NCBI GenBank assembly: GCA_001643675.2
Contig: LSRY02000011.1
Span: 806,001 to 870,000, forward strand
Reading direction: 5' to 3'
Source: Monocercomonoides exilis
Lineage: Eukaryota; Preaxostyla; Oxymonadida; Polymastigidae
DNA length: 64,000 nt
The first letter of the stretch is position 1, and each line of letters opens with the position of its first letter. The notes below the pieces were generated by a model, which was not told the origin of the DNA, ran no database searches, and saw nothing but the letters and a program-made list of their open reading frames with translations. The position numbers and the translations under genes are program-made. This document shows positions 42,945-52,700 of this stretch, one piece after another.

Positions 42945-44528
42945 TTACTTGTCTTTCTCTTCTTCATTACTTGAACAAGTTTTGTACATATCGCAGAAGA
43001 ATGCTATCATTCTTGAATAATTTTCAAGAGTTAGACTTTCATTTGTGGAATGTAGCGTTTCTTTATCCCTGTTTGAGACTAACATCGGAGTAAATCTGTA
43101 GACATTATCAGATACTAAATAATACTTCGCCCCGTCAGTCCCTCCCATCACCAAAAATGGAGAGGTTATAACACCAGGAAACACTTTTCCAATGGAATTA
43201 ACAAGACGTTCGTAAGCCTTGCAGTTTGTCGGAGAAACAGGAGAAGGTTCTTCTGCCAAAATTGGACGAACAGTAATCGACATTCCTGTTGCATTTTTTG
43301 ATGAAGTTGTAGTAGTAGTTATTGTTGTCGAAGAAGAAGAAGCGGAGGAAGAGCTGTTTTTTAGTGAACAGTCTGAATCAGAAGACGTGGCTCCAATCAC
43401 ACGTTCGATATAATTTTGTGCATTTTTTGCGCTGTCAGTCGGCAGAATGCGGCAGTTAACGATGGCAGTTGCGTGCTGTGGTAACATGTTGGGTTGTTCT
43501 GATCCTTTCATCATTGTCGCAGCGAAAGTTGTTCGTATAATGGAATTAGTGCTTTCATTCTTCCCGAGAATCGATTTTATAACTGGCTCGAACAAAAACA
43601 AATTAGCCACTGCCACTTTAACCATTAGTCCCATTTCAATGCATATATTCTCCAGGAGTTCTCGAACCACAGAAGTCAGAACTGCAGGTCGTGGATGAGC
43701 TTCAAGCTTGGTGATGCATGACGATAAAATGCCGATTGCTGTGTGTTGCGGAGGCATTGAAGAGTGACCACCTGGGGATTTCACAGAAATCTCAAAGTTT
43801 GCTGCTCCTTTTTCAGCAACCCCAACAACAGCAATTGGCGACTTCACTCCAGGAATAACTCCTTGAACCACAAATCCTCCTTCATCATAAACTCCATCAA
43901 ATCGAATTCCCTTTGAATGAAAATATTTTGCGATATTTGTTGCACCCTGCTTTCCTCCAACTTCTTCATCAAAGCCAAAAGCAAAATAAATATCTCTGTC
44001 AGGTTTGAAATCCTCCTTCAAAAGTTTTTCTATTGATTCCATATGAGCAATAACCTGAGATTTGTCATCGAGAGTGCCTCTTCCCCAAAACCTTCCTTCG
44101 GCAACTTGCCCAGAAAAGCAAGGATATTTCCATAATGATTCAGTTCCTGGCTCAACACGAACAACATCATAATGAGATGTAAACAGGATGGGTAGCATCT
44201 TTTTTGATGTTCCATTCCATTTATAGACAAGTCCATATGTGTTAACTCTTGTAAATTCAAGTGATTTGTGAAGAAGCGGATATGTTTTTCCAACGTATTC
44301 AACAAAATCATCAAACGGTTTGAGATCAGTTTCTTCGTAGTTTGCATTACTAACCGTTCTAATTTGAATTGCGCCCTGAAGTCGCTTTATCATTTCATCT
44401 GTTGGAGGTGGATATTCAGGCATTTTTGCTTTTTTAGTCAACATTTTCGGTTTGAATGACACAGTCCGATAAATTATAACAATTACCAATAAAAGTAATC
44501 CAATTAAACAGAATTTAGTAATTATCAT
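42945..44528 (-). CDS. M20 family peptidase (PM20D1 / carboxypeptidase S type)
   Basis: 527 residues, single exon, ATG at 44528. An N-terminal signal anchor (IGLLLLVIVIIYRTV, residues ~9-23) suggests a secretory or vacuolar lumenal enzyme, as in yeast carboxypeptidase S. The metal site is intact: SHYDVV (His), GRGTLDDK (bridging Asp), FDEEVGG (catalytic Glu plus metal Glu), DEGGF (Asp), and the final ETLHSTNE (His). PGGHSS in the lid and GGTDGAKYY..YRFTPM match PM20D1-like enzymes, which hydrolyse or condense N-acyl amino acids or short peptides using two Zn2+. A Ser/Thr-rich insert (~380-410) is a local peculiarity. The exact substrate cannot be read from sequence. Confidence 0.92.
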   Translation of the reverse strand: MIITKFCLIGLLLLVIVIIYRTVSFKPKMLTKKAKMPEYPPPTDEMIKRLQGAIQIRTVSNANYEETDLKPFDDFVEYVGKTYPLLHKSLEFTRVNTYGLVYKWNGTSKKMLPILFTSHYDVVRVEPGTESLWKYPCFSGQVAEGRFWGRGTLDDKSQVIAHMESIEKLLKEDFKPDRDIYFAFGFDEEVGGKQGATNIAKYFHSKGIRFDGVYDEGGFVVQGVIPGVKSPIAVVGVAEKGAANFEISVKSPGGHSSMPPQHTAIGILSSCITKLEAHPRPAVLTSVVRELLENICIEMGLMVKVAVANLFLFEPVIKSILGKNESTNSIIRTTFAATMMKGSEQPNMLPQHATAIVNCRILPTDSAKNAQNYIERVIGATSSDSDCSLKNSSSSASSSSTTITTTTTSSKNATGMSITVRPILAEEPSPVSPTNCKAYERLVNSIGKVFPGVITSPFLVMGGTDGAKYYLVSDNVYRFTPMLVSNRDKETLHSTNESLTLENYSRMIAFFCDMYKTCSSNEEEKDK

Positions 44529-46548
44529 TTCAAAGATTTAACGATAAAGTCAAATAATCTTTTTCGAATATTCCCCTAATTACATAATTTCGATCAAAAA
44601 ATGTTTTGATTCATATATATTCATAATATTTAAATGTTTGCATAAATATTTTTCACTTGGTAAAGATACATTTTTTCCTTTAGAGATTTAAAGTTTATTT
44701 TTCTTTGAGCTCCAGATCTCAAATTTTTAATAACATTATCTGTTTTGTATGAAATTCACAAGGTTACAAAAGCAAACATGAAAAAAGATTGCGCTTTCAG
44801 AAGCAAATGAATCTCAAGATGAATCTCCGAATGCTATTTTTCTGATCAATGGGGAAATTTGGTAGATTGAAAAGATATTGTACAGTGAAAGAAGCATGCG
44901 CTTTTTTGATTCGAAACAGACGCTTCCTAGAATGAAAGACAAAAAGAAGAAAATTATTCATGAATAACGTTGAGCAGAATATGGAATGTGTCTTTGAACT
45001 CGACATTTGTTAAAACACGACTGCGAACGTTTAACAACATCTTCTATTTTACTTGAAATTTTTTAATAAGCGATCTTTTTGAGCTCTAGATGGAACAACT
45101 ATTAGCTTTTTTCTCACGTTCGATTTTTTCAATTGCAATTCTTCTGAGCAGCCAAAAAAATCTTTGAAGGAAACTTTTGGAAGATACAAATCTTCTGAAT
45201 CACTGAAAGCATCTGATGTTGCTCGTTCTTCAAAATAGCCAGCACAAAAATAAAGCGTCAAACAGAGAAAGAAAAACTTATTTCGGAAATTGCAGTTATA
45301 TCCCACAGAAATTCTGATGAACAATGCTTGAATGTTACAATTCCATTTTCTTTGCGAATATATCTGTTTAACTGCTGTGTGATTTTTCCTTTTTCTAAAT
45401 GACTGAAATTTTCATTTTTGAACAGAATGAACTGATCCACTTTCACATTGATAAGAGAATAGAAAGAAGAGGAAGAAGATGACGATGAATCCGGTTAAAC
45501 AAGAAATTTCATTCGCTCAGCAATTGACTTTGCTGATAGAAGAGATTATTCTGATGAATCCAGATGCAATTTTCACCCTGTAAAGAAAACGCTTGTCTGC
45601 CTCAAAGAAGAGTTGACTTAACGAGAAAATGATTGACTAGATGCATTCGATTTGTCATTTTGAGCTAAGATGTTTATAAGCAAAACACAGAAGATGGGAA
45701 ATATTCTTGTGTGCTTTGCTTAACGAACGATTGAGAGAAAAAGGTGAATTCAAAGAGCAAGAATACTCATCAAAGCTATCTTGAAGATGATTTATTTTGT
45801 TGTCCAGAAGCAAACTCAAAATACTTATCAAAAATCTGCTGCTTGTCAAATCGTCAAAAAGATTCATAAAGAAAATAGATGATATGGATTATGAAGTTTT
45901 GTGCGATAAGTTGATGAGCTTTGTTGATTTCATTGTAAGAAAAAAACTTACAGAACTATCCATTTCGTATGCTAATTTATGTGAATGATTGCTCTTTTGA
46001 GTTTTCAAGCTGTGTATTTGATTTTGAGCTCAAAAAGAATTCATCTCTCTTCATCTGATTCAACTTCCAATTTTCTCTTCTTTTGTTAACTAAACATCCC
46101 AATCCAATTTTGTGAAATTAGAATTTCATGGATATGAGTGTTTTTAAAAACCCACTTTGCTTCAAAATTGTCATTTTAAGAATTTGAAAAACTGTGATAA
46201 TAATTCTTTGTTTTGATTTAAAAACGAATTTTTCTAAATTTTTAGCGCCTTCAATATCAAGAGTTTATATATATGTATGGAAATATTTTTACTCAATACC
46301 GTATGTTTATGATTCAAAAATTGTGAGTCTCAATTTTTTGAAGAATTAACTCGATCAAACCTATAATAAAAATCTGAATTATTCTTGTGATAATTTTTAT
46401 TCGTATGCTGCAACTTTGCTTTCTTTCTTTTGTATTCAAATTAATTTTTCATATATACATTATTGCAACTATTCTATTTTATGAAAATTTGTGTTGTTTT
46501 CATTTTTTATTCGCATTTTAGAGATTATTGAAAAAATCCAAAATATCA
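44529..46548. other. Intergenic region with gene relics
   Basis: 2 kb, AT-rich. 44529-45040 and 45510-46520 hold only broken coding-like pieces on both strands. TTCGCATTTTAG at 46511-46522 looks like a splice acceptor 26 bp before the SMYD gene's ATG, so a 5' leader exon of that gene may lie here. Confidence 0.35.
45049..45505 (-). pseudogene. Unidentified minus-strand gene remnant
   Basis: From about 45505 the frame reads AERMKFLV, an in-frame TAA, then PDSSSSSSSSFYSLINVKVD and FILFKNENFSHLEKGKITQQ to VTFKHCSSEFL near 45310. After a frame change or ~60-nt intron (GT at 45306, a possible AG-less 3' end) it continues GYFEERATSDAFSDSEDLYL..KVSFKDFFGC to a TAA at 45049. The poly-Ser tract and composition resemble host genes. 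No family recognised. It may be a decayed gene or a split small gene. Confidence 0.35.
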
Positions 46549-49500
46549 ATGAGCACATATTTTTCTGAATCCATGACTTTGTCATATCGTCCAGATCTTG
46601 GTGTATGCTCGATTGCCGCACGAGATATTAAAGCTGGAGAAGTTATCTTGGAGGAAAATCCATTAGTCTATTTAGTCGTTGAATCAATTGAAAAAAATGT
46701 TTGTCACAATTGTTTGAAGGAACTGCCCACTAGCGAGCTTATAGAATGCGATTGCAGATATGCTCGTTATTGCTCGTCGGAATGCAAAAAAGAACATTGG
46801 ACAAAAGAATTTCATTGCGATGAATGTGAAATAATAAAAAATACTCCAAGGCCAGATCCCTTAAATTACTTTCTTTTATTGCTTCGCTTTTACATAAGAA
46901 TGAAGCACTCTGATTCATTAAGTAATGAATGGGACAAAGGCGAAATGGTTAAATACCTTACAACCAACCTTCAGACTCGCAAAAAATTCACTGAAGAAAC
47001 ATTTAAAAGCGAAATGGAAAAAACGTATCCCCGCAAGCGAGCACATGAAGTGGCGGATTTGTTGTTTGTTGAAGATCGACCAGACACTGTAAAGGATATG
47101 GAAAAGCAGTATACGAGAATGATGTCGATGCTTGTTAATGCGAAGCTTGGTGTGGATGGGCGCGGCCCAGGGCGTGTGATGAAAGGCGTGAACTGTGTGG
47201 AAGAAGGCTCGCTGCTGTTGCTGAAGATGATCCAGGCAGAGCACTCGACGGAGACCACAAAAGGCGGGGTGGCGAAGATCTGGGGGGTGTTTCCGAGGCA
47301 GACGATGATGGCGCACAGCTGCTGGCCGAACTGCGACTTTGTGTTTGACGGCGCGAAGAACTACAAGCAGGTGGCGCTGCGGGACATCCGGAAAGGGGAG
47401 CCGATCTTCTTCAAGTACAGCGAGACAGCGCGGTCGCGCGTGGTGCGGTCGGAGGTGCTGAAGGAGAAGCACCACTGCCTCTACGGCTGCAAGTGCCCAA
47501 GGTGCCTGGCGCCTCCGACGATTCGGCCGATGAAGCAGATGCGGATGTGGACAAAAGAGCAGACGGCGAAGCGGAGGGAGAAAGTGCGTGCGAGAATCGA
47601 GGAGGTGGAGAGGGAGAGGATGTACAGGGAGATCAATGAGAGGAGGAAGAAGGAGGAGGCAGAGATGCTGGAGAGGAAGAAGGAAGAGGAGGAAGAGGAA
47701 GAAAGGATGCGAAAGGAAGCTGAAGAAGAGAAGAAAAAGAAGAAGGAGAAATCAGGTTCGTTTTTCTCGAAGCTGTTTAGTGGTTCACTTTTCTCAAAGA
47801 AGAAACCAAACAGCGAAGTTGCCAATGCGCCTGATGACTTGGATGATGAGAGGAATCTGATTGAAACACAAAGGAAAGCAGAGAAAGAGAGACTCAAAAG
47901 AGCTTCAAATACAACTAGCACTGCAAATTCAGCATCAGACAGCACAGCTTCAATCGACTCATCATCGTCTTCTTCTTCTTCTGCTTCATCCAAGCCAGAT
48001 CCTCACTCGCCCTTTCAAGTTGCAAAGTGTGGTGTTCCGTATGTGATGACACGGAACACGATTGAGATTCCGTATTTGGGCTTATCATTGCCAAGAAAGT
48101 ATTACACAATTGAAGACGTGCCTTTCTCTCTGTTCCTCTTTCTGAAGGAAGACAACCCGTTCAACTTCAACATGAAGACAAACAAATACACCACTTTCCA
48201 TTCAGAAGCGAGTGAAACCATAAAACTTGCGATTGCTGGGCCGACCGAGCCGTCGCCGTCGCTTTCTTCGTTCACATTGGCTCATTTCCCTTCAGCCACT
48301 GGCCCACCATCGTCACATTCTTTGGCGAATGCTTCTGCTTCTGCTTCATCATCATCATCATCTTCTTCTTCTTCTTCTTGTTGTTGTTGTTGTTGTTCTT
48401 CTCCCTCTCCCACTTCTTATTTCACATCAGATGCCGATGGCTTCTGTGAGGAAGAAGTCGACGACTGGCTGCAGGACTCGTTTGTGTGTGAGTGCGGTGC
48501 GATTGTGCGCTTTGGAGAACGAAGCACTCTATGTCCGATGTGTGAAAGAGACACAGAGGCAGAAGAAGAAGCGAAAGCAGCAAGGGAAGTAGAGAAGAAG
48601 ATGGACGATTCGTGGCTGGATGAGCTGGATGAAGACTCGGACGAGACAGAAAAAATGGCGAGGGAGATAGAGAAGGACGAGGAGAAGGCGAAGAAGAAGG
48701 CGGAGAAGAAGAAAATGGAGAAGGAAAAAGAAAAGAAGAAGGAGAACGAAAAGAAGATGAAAGAAAAAGAGAAGAAGAAAGGAAAAGGAAAAAGCAAAGA
48801 CGAAGATGATGAGGGTGAGGAAAAAGAGGAGGTAGAAGAAGAAGATGAAAAAGAAGAACATGATGATGAAGATGAAGAAATAATTGTAGACGGGTACAAA
48901 GAAGAAGATCTGGACCAACTGGATGTGCGAAAGAGAGAAACGCGGCAGGACCGATACGAAGCGAGCGAAAAACGGCGGAACGATTTTGAAGTGTTTTTGG
49001 ACAAGTTCTCAAAAGTGGATTTGTTGAGGACGGGGACGAATATAACAGACTTGGAGCAGCAGAAGATGTTCAACATGGCACTGGGAGAGCTGGCGAAGCA
49101 GCCGATTGTGACGAAAAAGTGGATCAGCAAGTTTGACAGAGACAAGAAGGAGATGCGGAGGAAGTTGGAGTTGGAGAGGAAAGCGGAGATGGAGAAGAGC
49201 GCAATGAGAGATGGAGAAGGTGGGGGAGCGGTGCTGGGAGCTTCGGGTTTGTCTGCAGCGCAAACAGCTGCTGGAATAGAAAGTGCGTCTTCTTCCTCTT
49301 CCTCTTCCTCTTCCTCTTCCTCTTCCTCTTCCTCTTCCTCGTCTTCCTCTTCTTCTTCAAGTTCATCTTCCACTTCCAAAGACTCAGAGCCAGAGCAAAC
49401 GTTGACGTTCCGTCTGCATCCGTCGCACTATGCCTTTTATATGACTGACTGCGAGAAATGTCTTCAGTTCTCAAAGGAAGAAAAATGGGAAGAAGCATTC

Positions 49501-50121
49501 GAGATCGGAAAGGGTCTCTATTTGAGAAGAAGATGTATGTCTTTTATTAATTTTTGAGATTTAAGAGAAAGAAAAGGAATTTTTTAAAATTTCTTTGTGA
49601 TGATGTAAATTTGTGTGTTAGAAAATATTTGAATGACGTGAATTTGTTTATTTTGATAGCAAAAAACATTATCATTTCTTTAATTCAAACAACTCATCTT
49701 CATCTTTTTCCACATTCTTTTTATTCTTATTCTTATTCTTATTATCTCTATTAACCTGTCAGTTCTTCTTGGCGGCGGGCTTGATGTGAAATGCACGGAG
49801 CATCTGTACAACGCGGGTCTTCTTTTGGAGAAGATGAAGAGATTCAACGAAGCATTTGTGTTTTATCTGCTGTGCTCTGAGATTATGCGGCACAAGCTGT
49901 ATCATCCAGAGAACCCAGTCCTGGTTCGATGCGAAGGGAGGTTGAGAGCAATTTACGAATTTCGGAAGAAAGTGGAAAAGGCACAGCAGGAAGAGAAGAT
50001 CAGGGCGGAGAAGGAGAGGAAGAGGATTGAGGCGGAAAAAGAGTTCAATGAGGTGGTGAAGGAGCAGGAAGCAGAGTTTGAAAGGAGGAAAAAAGGGAAA
50101 GGGACAGGAAAGGATTTGTGA
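46549..50121 (+). CDS. SMYD-type SET/MYND protein with very large low-complexity insert
   Basis: Exons 46549-49534 and 49763-50121 (donor GTATGT, 228-nt intron) give 1,114 residues. The start is the ATG MSTYFSES; upstream in-frame TTG is ignored. Order: the first part of SET (GVCSIAARDIKAGEVILEEN, ~20-40), a MYND zinc finger (CHNC..C.CRYARYCSSECK..HW..FHCDEC, ~52-93), the SET core (MMAHSCWPNCDF, ~254; RKGEPIFFKYSE) and a post-SET cysteine cluster (CLYGCKCPRC). SMYD enzymes methylate lysines using S-adenosylmethionine. A ~600-residue Glu/Lys and poly-Ser insert follows, including a four-Cys motif CECGAIVRFGERSTLCPMC near 48490. The TPR-like C-terminal domain resumes at ~950 (SHYAFYMTDCEKCLQFSKEE, then across the intron CTEHLYNAGLLLEKMKRFNE). 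Typical SMYDs are 430-490 residues. Confidence 0.88.
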
Positions 50122-50680
50122 GTGGGGGTGCAAAGGATGATCATGTTCCAATAAAAAATGTTTCACTTGACATATTTCTTCATTCATGATTCAATTTTTT
50201 TCTTATTTTATAACTTCATCATCGTTTTTTTTTTCTTCCTGGCTTTATTTATTTGATTATTTATTCTGTTGTCTAATAGTCATTTGCGTGATTTCACTGT
50301 GTTATTAACTTTATCTTACTCCATTTTTCTCTTCACAATCACCTTCATTTTTTGATTATTCTTTTTAAACTTCTTTTGAACATTTGCTTGATTCGCAATC
50401 ACAGAATATTTTTGTGCACCAAAAATCGAACAAAATTATTAAAAGTTATTTCAAGGTGAATTTACACTTTTTAACAATTGTACCAAATTCACAGCTATTT
50501 GTTTGAAATTTTGTAATTTTGTAAAATGTTGCTGCTTTAAAAAAATAATAAAGAATGAAATGAATAAAAGAAACGAAAACAATAATCTTTTTCAAAAACA
50601 GAAAAGAAAGGCCTTATAATTTGAATTACAACCTCCATCTTCTCTCCAAACAACCTAATTAAATACAAAAATCATAATAT
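50122..50680. other. Intergenic between convergent genes
   Basis: AT-rich 3' flanks of the SMYD gene and the hexosaminidase. AATAAA-like strings occur (for example near 50545). No gene or repeat recognised. Confidence 0.5.
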
Positions 50681-52516
50681 TTATTCGTAATAATTTATCC
50701 CCATCGCTTCATAACATTTTTTAATATGTTTCAGTCTGACCTGAAAATCTTCTCTATTTTTCCTCTCTTTAGAGCTCCACAGTGCCTCTGCAAGTGCTGC
50801 CGTGCGGGGAAACAGCCTTCTGTCGCATTCGCTGTCGCTTTCAACATATTCTGTCCACAAGCAACCTTCCCCACCAAGCACCTTCGCCCGCTCTGCTTCA
50901 GACAATCTTGATGGTGCCGGCAAAAACGAGTACACATCGTCAATTGTCACAAGAAATTGTCTGGCATGTTTTGTACGTGCTGCCTCTTTCGACGTTTGCG
51001 GAAAGTCAAAATAAGTCTGATCAACAGGAGTTGATACCACATCGTGCCCACTTTTCAGTGCTTGCTCAAGCGCTTCTTCGCCTCTCCAGGCAATCACAGT
51101 GACGGAAGACGGATCTGAAAACGCTCTTGTAGTGACAGCATCATCACGCACAAGGTATTCATCAGGGGTGTTACTGAATGAGGTGGATGAAGTGGATGCA
51201 GAAGATGAAGTGCGTGCAATTTGAGAGAAGGAAGAAAATGATATAGCTGATGATTCTGATGTGATCGAAGTGGAAAGTCGCTGTGATGAAGATGATTCAT
51301 CTTCAACACTGTTGGCATTCTTATTTGCGGATCGACCTCTTTGTGAAGCTTTTGTCATGACGTCATCCAAAAAGAAAGTGTTCATTTCGTCTAATTCGTC
51401 GATTCCTGCATCTTTCATCACTTTCGTGCATTCTTTGCAAGCCAACCACTCTCTCAGCGTCACCTCATCTCCTCCCAAGCATATTTTCGTCCCGGCTCCT
51501 CCAAACATTTTCCTCGCTTCGACGATGATGTTCGCCAATGTTTCGCGAACAGACTCCTTCACACAGCACACACATCCAATGTGCCCCATTCTGGATGGAA
51601 CAGTACGGTTGATGGTTGAATCACAGCTTAATGAAGGAATTGAAGCAAGCAATGCAGCAGCATGACCTGGAATTTCAATCTCTGGAATAACTGTAATGAA
51701 CAATGACTCAGCATATGAAACAATAGCCTTCACATCGTTAGAAGTGTAAAAGCCACCATAGTTCCCATTGCTAACATATCCAACTTCTTCATCGAATAAT
51801 CTATTATCACTTTTTGAATTTGAAGACATAGTTTTATTTGCTCTAAAAGCACCAATTTCTGTAAGAGAAGGATATTTTGCAAGTTGCAATCTCCATCCTT
51901 GATCGTCTGTAAGGTGCCAATGAAACCTATTCAGTTTGTGGTATGCCATAATATCCAAAATTGTCTTTATTTTATTCACCGAAAAGAAGTGTCTACTGCA
52001 ATCAAGCATAAGTCCTCTGTATTCATATTGAGGAGCATCAGCAATAACACCACATGGGATGGACCAAACAATTGGCTCTGGTATAGAAGATAAATGCTCA
52101 ATTTTCTCAGAAAGCAGTTGTCGAAGGGTTTGGAATGCATAAAACAATCCAGCTTCTGAATTCGATTCCACAATTATTCTGTCTTGCTTGATAGTGAGGT
52201 GATAAGCTTCTTCAGATGTTAGATTCACTGAAGTTGAAATGATAATTGAATTGTCAAATTGATGAGAAGCATTGTTTTCAACAACAGATTCTTCTAAGGT
52301 ATATCCGCACACACTATTTAGTCGCTGCTGAAGAGGTTGAAAACATTTATGATACGAACTTGTTTGAAATGGAAGTAGAATTCTCGTTGTTTTACTCAAT
52401 ATGAAATGTCCGGGCAATGAATCGACAGATTGCGGATTTGGAATAATGTGAAACGCATTTTTGCTTTCACATTTTAAATTATGCAATAAAAATATTTCTA
52501 ATAACACAAAAAGCAT
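50681..52516 (-). CDS. Beta-N-acetylhexosaminidase, GH20
   Basis: 611 residues, single exon, ATG at 52516. An N-terminal signal peptide (MLFVLLEIFLLHNLKC) implies a lysosomal or secreted enzyme. The non-catalytic N-terminal domain is followed by the GH20 barrel: YRGLMLDCSRHFFSV, HKLNRFHWHLTDDQGWRLQL, VIPEIEIPGHA, and the catalytic Asp-Glu pair in CLGGDEV (~residue 347), then VIAWRGEE and GGEGCLWTEYV near the end. GH20 enzymes remove terminal GlcNAc/GalNAc from glycoconjugates or chitin fragments by substrate-assisted catalysis. A Ser-rich insert (~400-460) interrupts the barrel after the catalytic pair, probably as a surface loop. Divergent from the MAN1-like gene. Confidence 0.95.
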   Translation of the reverse strand: MLFVLLEIFLLHNLKCESKNAFHIIPNPQSVDSLPGHFILSKTTRILLPFQTSSYHKCFQPLQQRLNSVCGYTLEESVVENNASHQFDNSIIISTSVNLTSEEAYHLTIKQDRIIVESNSEAGLFYAFQTLRQLLSEKIEHLSSIPEPIVWSIPCGVIADAPQYEYRGLMLDCSRHFFSVNKIKTILDIMAYHKLNRFHWHLTDDQGWRLQLAKYPSLTEIGAFRANKTMSSNSKSDNRLFDEEVGYVSNGNYGGFYTSNDVKAIVSYAESLFITVIPEIEIPGHAAALLASIPSLSCDSTINRTVPSRMGHIGCVCCVKESVRETLANIIVEARKMFGGAGTKICLGGDEVTLREWLACKECTKVMKDAGIDELDEMNTFFLDDVMTKASQRGRSANKNANSVEDESSSSQRLSTSITSESSAISFSSFSQIARTSSSASTSSTSFSNTPDEYLVRDDAVTTRAFSDPSSVTVIAWRGEEALEQALKSGHDVVSTPVDQTYFDFPQTSKEAARTKHARQFLVTIDDVYSFLPAPSRLSEAERAKVLGGEGCLWTEYVESDSECDRRLFPRTAALAEALWSSKERKNREDFQVRLKHIKKCYEAMGINYYE

Positions 52517-52700
52517 TTTTACACCAGTTTAAATTAAATATTCAAATAAATGTATGGGTTGAAGGTGATAGAAATAATATTGAGAAGACTCAATAATAAA
52601 TTTCAAAAGTGAATAATTGACATTGTTCATTCATAAATGAAAAATGCAATTTTGATCCATAATAATTTAGATTACTCAAGTATTTTTTTATTTTTTTGAG
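52517..52700. promoter_or_regulatory. Short divergent promoter region
   Basis: Only 184 bp separate the ATGs of the hexosaminidase (minus) and the MAN1-like gene (plus), so both promoters must be packed here or be shared. It is AT-rich, with no motif I can name. Confidence 0.4.
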
